A stretch of DNA of 38,869 nucleotides, from NCBI GenBank assembly GCA_963575655.1, contig CAUYTY010000186.1, positions 1-38,869 on the forward strand, in the 5' to 3' direction. Both the position numbers and the translations under genes were made by a program. Below, in pieces: positions 19,029-26,395 of the stretch; position 1 is the stretch's first letter, and every line of letters starts with the position of its first letter. Origin of the DNA: Gammaproteobacteria bacterium (lineage in GTDB: Bacteria; Pseudomonadota; Gammaproteobacteria; CAIRSR01). Under the pieces are notes generated by a model, which was not told where the DNA came from, searched no databases, and saw nothing but the letters and a program-made list of their open reading frames with translations.

Positions 19029-20180
19029 ATGTCCGAATCCACCCCTCCCCTAATTGACCGCGCCGCCACTATCCTACGACCGCCACAGTCGGTGGTGATG
19101 AATACTCCGCGTAGCGTGGACCTCAGCCTCACCGGCAAGTGCAACCTACGTTGCAAGACCTGTTTCTACGCGGACGAAATGCAGAGCCTGCGCGACATGT
19201 CCACCGAACGCTGGCTAGTGCTGATGGATGAGTTGGGGACGCTGGGAGTGATGCATGCCAACCTGAGCGGCGGCGAGCCGCTGGCACGGCGTGATTTTCC
19301 CACCATCCTCGCGCGCCTGGTGGCCAACCGCTTGCGCTTTTCCATGAACTCGAACGGTATCCTGTTTGACGCCGAGAGCGCCCGCTTGCTTGCCGACACG
19401 CATCGTTGCGATACCGTCCAAGTCTCCATGGACGGCTCCTGCCCTGAAATCCACAACCTCATTCGCGGGCCAGGGGCGTTCGAGGGAGCGATGCGCGGGA
19501 TCCACCATTTGCTGGGGGCTGGGTTAAAGATTTCTGTGCGGGTGACCATCAACCGGATCAATGTCCACGATCTACCAGCCCTTTTCCACTTGTTGTTCGA
19601 GGAGATGGGGTTTAGCCAAGTGAGCACCAATGAGGTGTTCGCGCGTGGCGCTGGTCGTTGCTACGTGGATGAATTGGAACTGAATGCCGAGGAGCGGGTC
19701 GTGGCCCGGCACCATTGCCTGGACGCCGCCGCCCGCTACCCAAGCCTCGGCGCTATGGCTGGTCCCCTGGTCGAGGCACGTCAACTTGCCGACATCCGCG
19801 CCGCCATGGCCGGGCGGAGCGATTGGCAACGCAACGGTGGTGGCTATCTGAGCGCCTGCGGCTCGGTCTTCAACAAACTCGCTATCCTCCACAACGGCGC
19901 GGTGGTGCCCTGTACCCAGTTGCCGCACCTGGTGCTCGGTTATGTGGGCCAGGAACCGCTAGGTACCCTCTGGCGGCAGGCCGAGGCGCTACGCTACCTG
20001 CGCGAGCGCCGTCACATCCCGCTAGAGCGACTGGAAGGCTGTCGCGGTTGTCGCTATCAGTGCTTTTGCACCGGTGGTTGCCCGGCCATGGCCTACGCAG
20101 CCACCGGCGAGCTGACGGCCGTTGATCCACGTGGTTGCTATCAGCGCCTACTCGCCGAAGAGGTCGCCGATGTCGTTTGA
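19029..20180 (+). CDS. radical SAM/SPASM peptide-modifying enzyme (ScmE-like)
   Basis: A 383-residue radical SAM enzyme. The frame is open from 18831, but the ATG at 19029 is chosen because the family N-terminus (NTPRSVDLSLTGKCNLRC) starts just after it. The SAM-cluster cysteines are C38, C42 and C45 in CNLRCKTC, with GGEP in NLSGGEPLARRDF. The C-terminal SPASM domain carries C277 (ACGSVFNK), VPC, and CRGCRYQCFCTGGCP from residue 338, ligands for auxiliary Fe-S clusters. PqqE- and SynChlorMet-type enzymes with this layout modify side chains of ribosomal peptides. It overlaps the next radical SAM gene by 11 bases. It is the only intact radical SAM enzyme of the locus in this window. Confidence 0.88.
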   Translation: MSESTPPLIDRAATILRPPQSVVMNTPRSVDLSLTGKCNLRCKTCFYADEMQSLRDMSTERWLVLMDELGTLGVMHANLSGGEPLARRDFPTILARLVANRLRFSMNSNGILFDAESARLLADTHRCDTVQVSMDGSCPEIHNLIRGPGAFEGAMRGIHHLLGAGLKISVRVTINRINVHDLPALFHLLFEEMGFSQVSTNEVFARGAGRCYVDELELNAEERVVARHHCLDAAARYPSLGAMAGPLVEARQLADIRAAMAGRSDWQRNGGGYLSACGSVFNKLAILHNGAVVPCTQLPHLVLGYVGQEPLGTLWRQAEALRYLRERRHIPLERLEGCRGCRYQCFCTGGCPAMAYAATGELTAVDPRGCYQRLLAEEVADVV

Positions 20181-20630
20181 AGGCCACACGGTTCCCCTGG
20201 AACCGCTGGCGCGTCCAGCCTCTCACACGCTTGCCATCGACGTCGCGGCCATCGCTGCGGCCCTACGTGGGTGGTCACCGCGTGCCGGCGTCAAGGAGGT
20301 TACGGAGGACGCGCCGGTGCTGGCCCGCACTGCCCTGGCCGAAGGCGTCCCGCCGCTCCGTCACTTTTATTTCTACCTGACCGAGGGCTGCAATCAGGCC
20401 TGCCGGCACTGTTGGGTGGCGCCCTCCTACATGATGGGGAAGGGGACCGGCGGACATGTACCGGTCGCTGACCTGCTGGCCCTGTGTGATCGCGCCCGGC
20501 CGCTGGGTCTGAACAGGGTCAAGCTCACCGGTGGCGAGCCGTTGCTGCATCCACAGTTCGTGGCGCTGGTGAGCGGCCTGCGCGAGCGCGGACTACACGT
20601 ACAGATGGAGAGCAACCTCACCCTGCTCAC
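20170..20630 (+). pseudogene. radical SAM/SPASM enzyme (ScmF-like), N-terminal fragment cut by the IscB element
   Basis: Start at 20170 (ATGTCGTTTGA), overlapping the stop of the preceding gene by 11 bases. The fragment has PPLRHFYFYLTEGCNQACRHC with C74, C78 and C81 as SAM-cluster ligands, and LTGGEPLLHP. It runs to MESNLTLLT and is then interrupted: the frame continues into the mobile element (VESPPNFST) and stops at 20661. The middle and C-terminal parts of the same enzyme lie at 22337-22593 and 22757-23082, in the correct order and strand. The pattern PPLxxxYFYLTEGCN is that of SynChlorMet ScmF-type enzymes. The radical SAM identification is firm; the Scm subclass is by resemblance. Confidence 0.85.
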
Positions 20631-20904
20631 TGTTGAGTCGCCGCCTAACTTTTCAACCTAGCGGAATCCATTCCGCTGGCTGAAAAGTTTGAGATTCAAC
20701 CAGCCCGCCGAAAGGCAGCCGACAAGAAGTGAAGCGAAAGCGAGTCACCCAGGGATGCTTCTCCAGTCCCAGGCCCTGACGACGAAAGGAATGGCGGTCG
20801 AGAGACGGTATAAGACCCAATCCTTAGTCTGACCGACCTTCTTGTTCTGGGCGAGGAGACCTTTACGCGAAAGCAGACTTCCGGGTAACCGGAAAGAGAA
20901 AGTA
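20631..20904 (+). ncRNA. omega-RNA (HEARO RNA) of the IscB element
   Basis: IscB uses a structured RNA encoded directly upstream of its gene, first described as the HEARO motif. A 5' stem pairs GTTGAGTC (20632-20639) with GATTCAAC (20693-20700). Inside it AACTTTTCA (20647-20655) pairs with TGAAAAGTT (20681-20689), and AGCGGAAT (20660-20667) pairs with ATTCCGCT (20670-20677). Further on are a GTCA...TGAC-bounded domain at 20744-20780 and a perfect hairpin TTCCGG-GTAA-CCGGAA at 20879-20894 with a GNRA loop, ending ten bases before the iscB start. The guide should be the bases just 5' of the first stem, at about 20611-20630, which belong to the host radical SAM gene. Processing ends are not visible. 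Confidence 0.75.
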
Positions 20905-22242
20905 ATGAACCGAATCTTTGTGTTAAGCAGTACCAAGCAACCGCTGATGCCCTGTCACCCAGCACGGGCACGGGAACTGTTGCGGAAGGGTAAGGCCGCC
21001 GTCTACCGAATGCAGCCTTTTACCATCATCCTGAAGTCTCGCACCGATGGCGTAGTTCAAGACATCGCGTTCAAGACCGACCCCGGCAGCAAGACCACGG
21101 GGATTGTCTTGGTCGCGGGATTTGAGAAACACGGGTCAACGGTGATCTGGGCTGCCAATTTGTCTCATCGAGGTGCGGCCATCCATACCAACCTCGATAG
21201 CCGTCGTTCCTTGCGCCGTGGGCGTAGGGGCAGAAAGACCCGCTATCGTGAAGCACGATTCAACAACCGAACCCGTCAGGCCAATTGTGGTGGGAAATGG
21301 TTGGCACCCAGCATTAAAAGCCGTGTTGACAACGTAGCCATCTGGTACGGACGACTTAACCGGCTGGCACCGATTAGCGAAGCACATATCGAGACGGTAC
21401 GCTTTGACATGCAAAAGATGGCCAACCCGGAGATTTCCGGTGTCGAGTACCAGCAAGGAACGTTGGCCGGGTACGAACTACGGGAATACTTGTTGGAGAA
21501 GTTTGAGCGGACTTGTGCCTATTGCGGGAAGAAGGATGTGCCTCTTCAGATTGAGCACATCCAACCCAAAGCCCTTGGTGGTAGTGATCGGGCGTCTAAT
21601 CTAACCGTTGCTTGCCGACCCTGCAACGAAAAGAAAGCGGCGCAGCCTGTTGAGAAGTTCCTTGTGGGTAAACCTGACCTACTGAAAAAGATTAAAGCAC
21701 AAGCCAAAGCACCATTACGCGACGCGGCAGCGGTAAATTCTGCACGTTACGCATTGGGCAACGAGATCAAAACCTGGGGATTGCCTACCTCGTTCTGGTC
21801 AGGTGGACGGACAAAATTAAACCGCGTCACGCAGGGTTACGTAAATGACCACTGGATTGACGCGACCTGTGTTGGTGAAACCGGCGCGGATGTCGTCATC
21901 CCACCTGGACTTGTACCGCTACAAATTAAAGCCACGGGACGTGGCACACACCAGACGGTAAGGACAGACAAGTTTGGATTTCCGCGTGGCGGTGCAGGTC
22001 GATGCAAACGGGTATTCGGGTTTCAGACTGGGGACCTGGTTCGTCTATCTCAACCGTCTGGAAAATATGCAGGAGACCATATCGGGCGGTTGGCCGGAAT
22101 CCGGGCAACGGGTTACTTCGATATTCGCTCTGGCGATGCAAAAATTACTGCACGACACCAAAACTTTACTTTGCTACAGAGAAGCGATGGCTATGAATAC
22201 AGTAACGTCAGCGGAAACGTCAAAGGCCGGCGGGCAGGCTGA
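20905..22242 (+). CDS. iscB: RNA-guided endonuclease IscB
   Basis: A 445-residue IscB, the Cas9-ancestor nuclease of IS200/IS605-type elements. Domains in order: PLMP (KQPLMPCHPARARELLRKG, 11-29); RuvC-I with D59 in TDPGSKTTGI; arginine-rich bridge helix (RRSLRRGRRGRKTRYR, 100-115); RuvC-II with E163 in IETVRFD; HNH domain 203-245 with zinc ligands C204, C207, C237 and C240 and catalytic H218 in IEHIQP; RuvC-III with H316 and D319 in NDHWIDA; then the C-terminal region. All catalytic residues are intact, so it is likely active. The ATG at 20905 follows AAAGAGAAAGTA; an upstream in-frame extension to 20842 belongs to the RNA. Confidence 0.93.
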   Translation: MNRIFVLSSTKQPLMPCHPARARELLRKGKAAVYRMQPFTIILKSRTDGVVQDIAFKTDPGSKTTGIVLVAGFEKHGSTVIWAANLSHRGAAIHTNLDSRRSLRRGRRGRKTRYREARFNNRTRQANCGGKWLAPSIKSRVDNVAIWYGRLNRLAPISEAHIETVRFDMQKMANPEISGVEYQQGTLAGYELREYLLEKFERTCAYCGKKDVPLQIEHIQPKALGGSDRASNLTVACRPCNEKKAAQPVEKFLVGKPDLLKKIKAQAKAPLRDAAAVNSARYALGNEIKTWGLPTSFWSGGRTKLNRVTQGYVNDHWIDATCVGETGADVVIPPGLVPLQIKATGRGTHQTVRTDKFGFPRGGAGRCKRVFGFQTGDLVRLSQPSGKYAGDHIGRLAGIRATGYFDIRSGDAKITARHQNFTLLQRSDGYEYSNVSGNVKGRRAG

Positions 22243-22336
22243 ACCTCAACGGCAGCGGCTTCAGAATTGCCCTCGCGTCCTCTGCTCCATTGCATTACGC
22301 AACCGGACTGGGGGGGCGTCGCACTCCCGGTGCTCC

Positions 22337-22593
22337 TTCGCGGAAAAGGCCCTCGCCATTATCGAAGGGATGAACTTTATCTCCACTAGCTTGGATGGGG
22401 TTGATGCCACAACCCATGACACCTTCCGTGGCGTGCCCGGCAGCTTCGACACCACCTGTGAGGCGGTACGTTTGCTCGCCCCCCACGTGCGGCTGCAGGT
22501 CATCATGTCCCTGCACGCGGACAACGCCGGGCAGGGCGAGGCACTGGTGGGACTGGCCAAGGCACTTGGGGCCGCGAGCGTCAAGTTCAATAG
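22337..22593 (+). pseudogene. middle fragment of the ScmF-like radical SAM enzyme
   Basis: Reads FAEKALAIIEGMNFISTSLDG, then VDATTHDTFRGVPGSFDTT and VIMSLHADNAGQGEAL, ending LGAASVKFN. These are the central strands and helices of a radical SAM barrel (STSLDG and the VIMSLH strand are typical). It directly continues the N-terminal fragment that ends at 20630. After SVKFN the sequence runs into the 163-bp palindromic element, and about 60-70 residues expected in this family before the SPASM cysteines are missing. Confidence 0.75.
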
Positions 22594-22756
22594 ACATTAT
22601 CGGAAACCTCACCCCCCGCCCCCCTCTCCTTAACAGGAGAGGGGGAGAATTATTCCGTTGTTATGCTTAACTCCTGAACGGAACAGGCAAAAAATCTCCC
22701 CCTCTCCTGTTAAGGAGAGGGGGGCGGGGGGTGAGGTTTTGGGTTTCCGATAATGT
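22594..22756. mobile_element. 163-bp MITE-like element with long near-perfect inverted repeats
   Basis: The ends are ACATTATCGGAAACC (22594-22608) and GGTTTCCGATAATGT (22742-22756), exact reverse complements. Inside, about 41 bases of C-rich then G-rich sequence (beginning CCTCACCCCCCGCCCCCC) are repeated inverted at the other side. A central TTCCGTT ... AACGGAA pair completes what would be one long hairpin. The inner arms match the dispersed C/G-rich palindromic repeat of this genome. The outer 12 bases TTATCGGAAACC recur at both ends of the 99-bp element at 36231-36329. It has no coding capacity. It separates the middle and C-terminal fragments of the radical SAM gene and coincides with a deletion of coding sequence. 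Confidence 0.75.
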
Positions 22757-23082
22757 GCGGTATCGACCATGTGCTGGGAGTCCTAGGTAACGGCCACCTG
22801 GCCATGTGTGGCATCGGAACCACGGTGGAGGACCTGGTCTACGGCAACCTGACGAGCGACCTCCCTGCCCTATGGAACCACCATCCCCTGCTGGTGCGTC
22901 TGCGCGAGAGCGTGCCTGCCGCCCTTGAGGGGGTGTGCGGCCGCTGCTTGTTCCGGCGCGAGTGCAAGGCCCAGTGCGTGGCCAACAACTATCACGACCA
23001 CGGGCGATTGACCGCCCCTCACTGGTTTTGCCAGGCGGCGTATGACGCGGGTCTGTTCCCGCTCTCGCGCCTGGAATCCTGA
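22757..23082 (+). pseudogene. C-terminal SPASM fragment of the ScmF-like radical SAM enzyme
   Basis: Reads CGIDHVLGVLGNGHLAMCGIG and later GVCGRCLFRRECKAQCVANNY, the cysteine pattern of a SPASM auxiliary-cluster domain, ending at 23082 just upstream of the PqqD gene. An ATG at 22753 overlaps the palindromic element and could give a 109-residue stand-alone product with no radical SAM core. It is best read as the end of the gene that begins at 20170. Confidence 0.75.
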
Positions 23083-23104
23083 AATCAACCGACGAGACCC
23101 TACC

Positions 23105-23377
23105 ATGTCCACGCCACTCATCCCCAACCCCCATATCGTGCTGCGCGAGGAGTTCGACGATTGGGCCATCCTGTTCGACCCGGATACGGGCAACGCCTTC
23201 GGCCTCAACCCCGTGGGCGTGCATTGTTGGAAGCGAATGGACGGTCGACGCACCCTGGAGGCAATCCTGGATGAGCTGCCGAGTCACTTTGATGCCGTCC
23301 CGGACAACACCCGTGAAGGGATGGAGGCGTTCGTGACGATGCTCAAGGAGCAGGGGCTACTGATGCGGCCGAACTGA
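23105..23377 (+). CDS. PqqD-like peptide carrier (ScmD-like)
   Basis: A 90-residue protein of the PqqD/RRE family: PHIVLREEFDDWAILFDPDTGNAF forms the strands that bind the precursor leader, followed by GLNPVGVHCWKRMDGRRTLEAILDEL and a C-terminal helix (FVTMLKEQGLLMRP). PqqD-type RiPP recognition elements hold the leader peptide and present it to the radical SAM enzyme. The start at 23105 fits the family N-terminus; a frame open from 23042 is inside the previous gene. It lies between the radical SAM genes and the first precursor, as in SynChlorMet cassettes. Confidence 0.88.
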   Translation: MSTPLIPNPHIVLREEFDDWAILFDPDTGNAFGLNPVGVHCWKRMDGRRTLEAILDELPSHFDAVPDNTREGMEAFVTMLKEQGLLMRPN

Positions 23378-23436
23378 CGATGGCCGCAGTCGTTTATTGT
23401 TTTCACCATCAACCTAGCAAGAGGCAATAATAAACT

Positions 23437-23622
23437 ATGAAGAACGAGACACCCGAGGTCCAGGTTTGCGCTAAACCACGGTATGAATCCCCTGTCCTAC
23501 TTCCGCTCAATACACAGAGCGCCGATGCCTTCGCGTGTGGGAATGGAAGTAGCACTGGCGGGGGTTGCGGCACTGGTTATGGTGACGCTATCACATGCGG
23601 CTCTGGCTCCGGCGCCGTCTAG
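23437..23622 (+). CDS. RiPP precursor peptide 1 (Gly/Cys-rich core)
   Basis: A 61-residue peptide. The leader-like N-terminus ends with YESPVLLPLN (16-25) and SADA (28-31). The C-terminal core is Gly/Ser/Thr-rich with cysteines at 34, 44 and 54, exactly ten residues apart and each followed by Gly. The second precursor at 24550 shares the motif YExPxLxPLNxxSAxA and part of the ten-residue Cys spacing. A small Gly/Cys-rich peptide beside radical SAM and PqqD genes is the normal layout for a modified peptide. An AGAGG site lies 12-14 bases before the ATG. The HPr-kinase-like gene starts inside or at its stop codon. The mature product and cleavage site are unknown. Confidence 0.8.
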   Translation: MKNETPEVQVCAKPRYESPVLLPLNTQSADAFACGNGSSTGGGCGTGYGDAITCGSGSGAV

Positions 23623-24503
23623 TGACAAAATCCGTTTCCGACGTGGGGCGGAAGAGCGTGTTGGTCATGCCCGTTTGCCGTCTGATGACCGGTACCACCG
23701 TCTGGCATTTGACAGCGGACCCGGCCGTAGCCGGATGGCTGGCGCTCTACGCGCAGCGGTTGGAACTATCAGCGGCCACCCCGGAAGAACAGCCCGCACG
23801 CCGTCTACACCTATCCGGTCCGATTGCGCGATTACCCGCTGAGGCGGTGCCTCTGTTGCACTTTTCCGACCTAGAGATCGCTGTGCTCCCGTCAGGCGGT
23901 GACCTCTATGCCCGTATTACCCCCAGCGATGACCCCGACATCGTGACTGGACAGATGTGCCGGGTCACCGGCGTGATCCATCACGCCATGGTGGGCACGG
24001 GTGGCCTACCATTGCATGCGGCCTTGGTGACCCTGAAAGGGCGGGCGTACCTTATCGCCGCTTCGGGGGGAACCGGCAAGTCCACCTGCCACGGCCGCAT
24101 CCCACCGCCCTGGGAGGGGCTGTGTGACGACGAGGCGCAGGTCAATCCCCGCGCCGAGGGTTTTACGGTGCAGCCCTTTCCCACCTGGAGCGTATTCTGG
24201 AACCGCCTGCCCGAACGCTCTTGGCCGGTGGAGCGCGCCCTACCGCTGGCGGCGGTGTTCTTTCTGGAGCAGGCGGAGCGGGACTTCACGGAAATGCTTA
24301 CCCCGGCCCACGCCTGTGCCCGCTTGATGCGCGCGGCGAACGAGGCTGCCTTCCGTGGGATCGGTCGGCATCTTGCCGATGCCGCAACATTGCGCCTGCG
24401 GCTGCTGGACAATGCCGCCGCCATGATTCGGACCGTTCCAACCTATCGCCTGGGCGCTACCCTGGATGGCCGTTTCTGGGAAGCCATGGAGGGGGTATTG
24501 TGA
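23595..24503 (+). CDS. HPr kinase/PEPCK-like NTP-binding protein (ScmC-like)
   Basis: A protein of up to 302 residues with a P-loop AASGGTGKST followed by CHGRIPPPWEGLCDDEAQV. This arrangement is known from HPr kinase-like proteins in peptide-modification cassettes (SynChlorMet ScmC type), where the role is unclear; they may phosphorylate the peptide or a sugar. The start is uncertain: ATG 23595 overlaps the precursor by 28 bases, GTG 23622 overlaps its TAG by one base, and ATG 23667 gives a shorter protein that still keeps all conserved parts. No HPr or PTS genes are nearby, which argues against a carbon-catabolite role. Confidence 0.78.
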   Translation: MRLWLRRRLVTKSVSDVGRKSVLVMPVCRLMTGTTVWHLTADPAVAGWLALYAQRLELSAATPEEQPARRLHLSGPIARLPAEAVPLLHFSDLEIAVLPSGGDLYARITPSDDPDIVTGQMCRVTGVIHHAMVGTGGLPLHAALVTLKGRAYLIAASGGTGKSTCHGRIPPPWEGLCDDEAQVNPRAEGFTVQPFPTWSVFWNRLPERSWPVERALPLAAVFFLEQAERDFTEMLTPAHACARLMRAANEAAFRGIGRHLADAATLRLRLLDNAAAMIRTVPTYRLGATLDGRFWEAMEGVL

Positions 24504-24549
24504 GGCGGGGCAAATAAAATGAGCGATTTGAGGAATGAGGAATAAAACC

Positions 24550-24741
24550 ATGACAAAACCACAAAACACACAGAATGAAATAAAAGAAAATACAAAAAAT
24601 CCTTTCTATGAACCTCCTTTGCTGATTCCCTTAAATTTGAAAAGCGCCAATGCCTGTTGTGCAACTGGAAGTGGTGATCTTTTCAGTTGTTCCCTAGGTA
24701 ATTTAGCGGGGGCAGGGGCAGGGGAAGGGGCATGTGATTAA
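24550..24741 (+). CDS. RiPP precursor peptide 2 (Gly/Cys-rich core)
   Basis: A 63-residue peptide from the ATG at 24550, which has TGAGGAA nine bases upstream; an in-frame ATG at 24535 is weaker. The leader is rich in Asn/Lys/Thr, then FYEPPLLIPLNLKSANA matches the leader motif of precursor 1. The core has cysteines at 36, 37, 47 and 62 among Gly and Ala (GAGAGEGACD), with C37-C47 ten apart. It is clearly more AT-rich than precursor 1 and its upstream neighbours, so the pair probably did not arise by a recent tandem duplication. It sits immediately upstream of the PqqD-ATP-grasp gene, which suggests that gene serves this peptide. Confidence 0.78.
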   Translation: MTKPQNTQNEIKENTKNPFYEPPLLIPLNLKSANACCATGSGDLFSCSLGNLAGAGAGEGACD

Positions 24742-24770
24742 TTGTATAAGCAAAGATAAAGGAATTAAGG

Positions 24771-26393
24771 TTGGTTTCTGTGAATAATTCGTTATTTCTT
24801 TCTTGTGAGTACTACGCAACGCAAAGCGACGAACAGGTATGCGGTGATTTAGGTAGTCAAGTGGTTTTGATTGGAACCATCGACGGGCAGTATCACTTAC
24901 TGAACAGTACTGGCGAATGGATCTGGGAGAAATTAGTGGAACCCTGCCGGATCGGGGATCTTCGCGATCAAATGATCGCTAAATTCGGCGCCAATGATGG
25001 GCGGACGGAGCAGGAATTATTTGATTTTCTGGTCAATCTCCGACGTGCCGAATTAATCGATGTCCTCGGTCAATCCATCACCGAAAACCATCCGCTTGCT
25101 GTCCAGCCCCGTGTTGAAGAAAGTTTCCTGAATCGGGTTGAAACCTTTTTTGGAGAATGGCCGATCTACCTACCATGGATGCGATTTCTCACCTCAACAC
25201 CCATGTCTCGAATTCGGCGTTGGGCAGGCCGGGTCTATCGTCATCCAACCCTACCAGTATGGTTACAATGGCTTCTAAAGGCGACGGTATGGGCCTGGTG
25301 GCCATATCAATCCTGGTTCCAAGCGCGCGACGCCACTCGTGAACATGGCCCGGCGGTATTGGCACGGCTCGGGAAGGGGCTGGCTCGTCAAAGGGTCGAA
25401 CAATGGTGGCTGGCTTTATGCCACGGTGTGCCCCCAGCGAAGTATTATTCCCTAGGAATTTTTTTGCCTACTCGCTATCGCCAGGCACGTCACTACCTGT
25501 TCGACAATGACCGGGTACCATTATTCCGAGGATTGACCACGAATCAAGAGATCGGAAGCCTCGATAAATGGTCCTTTTATGTTCGTTGCCGCGATCATGG
25601 TGTCGCGGCCGTACCTCCGTTAGGGGTTTTCAGTGGAGGACGCTATTGGCCATTAGGACCAGATGGGGCATGGCCGCCACGCGTGGATCTATTCATAAAG
25701 CCGATCCAGGGTTCCCGAGGGCGTAATGCCATGCTTTGGTATCGGCAGCCTAATGGCGAATATCGAGATAGACAAGGCGTACGTCTTTCCGCGCTTGCGT
25801 TATTGGATTACTTGAGCCGCTTGACCCGAACAAGAGGTTCCACGAAACGATTTGGTTTTGAGCGTGGACTCCTTGTTCAGCAACGGTTGTGCAATCATCC
25901 GGATATTGTGGATTTGAGCAATGGCGAGATAGCGACCATTCGGGTGGTAACGGGATGGCCTGCGGAAAATATTGAGAACGCTGAAGCCGAACCCCTGGCG
26001 GCATTATTCAAGATGTCCTTTGGGGCAGGAATCATCAACAACACGGGAATCAAAGCAATAATTGACTGGCGTACCGGAATATTAAAGGAATGTTTTCATT
26101 CTCAATCTGTCTTTACCCCCATTGATTGCCATCCAGATAGCGGTGCGCTCATTGCTGGTCGTGTTGTTCCTTATTGGCGAGAAGTAATTGAATTAGCGAA
26201 GCGTGCTCATCACCTTTATTCAGGATATCCCTTTGTCGGCTGGGATATTGTCATTACCGCCACTGGTCCTCTCCTCTTGGAAGGAAATCCGCTGTTGTTC
26301 GTTGAATTTGTGCAAAATGGAGAGGATCTGGCGTTTGGATTGGGTCGCTTCGCGGAACTGGTTGAGCAACATATCGGATTATTAAGTGGTTAG
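24771..26393 (+). CDS. PqqD-like domain fused to an ATP-grasp domain (sugar-transfer-associated type)
   Basis: A 540-residue two-domain protein. Residues ~20-100 (DLGSQVVLIGTIDGQYHLLN, TGEWIWEKLVE, ELFDFLVNLRRAELIDV) look like a PqqD/RRE domain. Residues ~230-535 look like the ATP-grasp domain associated with sugar-transfer loci: FIKPIQGSRGRNAMLW, LLVQQRLCNHPDI, IATIRVVTG, and a C-terminal YPFVGWDIVITATGPLLLEGNP with Asp/Glu/Asn metal ligands. An RRE on an ATP-grasp implies ATP-dependent ligation on a ribosomal peptide, as in graspetides, though the class differs. The start is probably TTG at 24771 (AAAGGA seven bases upstream) or GTG at 24780. The following gene begins two bases after its stop. 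Confidence 0.8.
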   Translation: MVSVNNSLFLSCEYYATQSDEQVCGDLGSQVVLIGTIDGQYHLLNSTGEWIWEKLVEPCRIGDLRDQMIAKFGANDGRTEQELFDFLVNLRRAELIDVLGQSITENHPLAVQPRVEESFLNRVETFFGEWPIYLPWMRFLTSTPMSRIRRWAGRVYRHPTLPVWLQWLLKATVWAWWPYQSWFQARDATREHGPAVLARLGKGLARQRVEQWWLALCHGVPPAKYYSLGIFLPTRYRQARHYLFDNDRVPLFRGLTTNQEIGSLDKWSFYVRCRDHGVAAVPPLGVFSGGRYWPLGPDGAWPPRVDLFIKPIQGSRGRNAMLWYRQPNGEYRDRQGVRLSALALLDYLSRLTRTRGSTKRFGFERGLLVQQRLCNHPDIVDLSNGEIATIRVVTGWPAENIENAEAEPLAALFKMSFGAGIINNTGIKAIIDWRTGILKECFHSQSVFTPIDCHPDSGALIAGRVVPYWREVIELAKRAHHLYSGYPFVGWDIVITATGPLLLEGNPLLFVEFVQNGEDLAFGLGRFAELVEQHIGLLSG

Positions 26394-26395
26394 TT

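Larger units (their letters stand above)
20631..22336 (+). mobile_element. IscB-type (IS200/IS605-related) insertion element inside a radical SAM gene
   Basis: About 1.7 kb separates two consecutive pieces of one radical SAM gene (ending at SNLTLLT, resuming at FAEKALAII). It contains an omega-RNA region and an intact iscB. No tnpA transposase is present, so it would move only with help in trans. The left edge is placed at ~20631 because the omega-RNA base pairing starts there and the host homology ends there. The right edge is placed at ~22336, just before the host frame resumes (TTCGCGGAAAAG); a G/C-rich imperfect inverted repeat (ACCGG ... CCGGT) just inside could be the right-end hairpin. 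No target-site duplication is evident, as expected for IS200/IS605-type elements. Edges are uncertain by roughly ten bases. Confidence 0.75.

Noticed and set aside
22002-22333. Open frame 21974-22633 as one protein
   Set aside because: Its first two thirds overlap iscB and the element's right end in another frame; only 22337-22593 is real coding sequence of the radical SAM gene.
22594-22756. Possible CRISPR-like repeats
   Set aside because: There are only two arms, inverted rather than direct, and no spacers; it is a single palindromic element. No CRISPR array was found anywhere in the window.
23595-24503. True HPr kinase/phosphorylase of the PTS
   Set aside because: No HPr, EIIA or rpoN-linked genes are adjacent, and the P-loop context GGTGKSTCHGRIPPPW fits the RiPP-cassette type.
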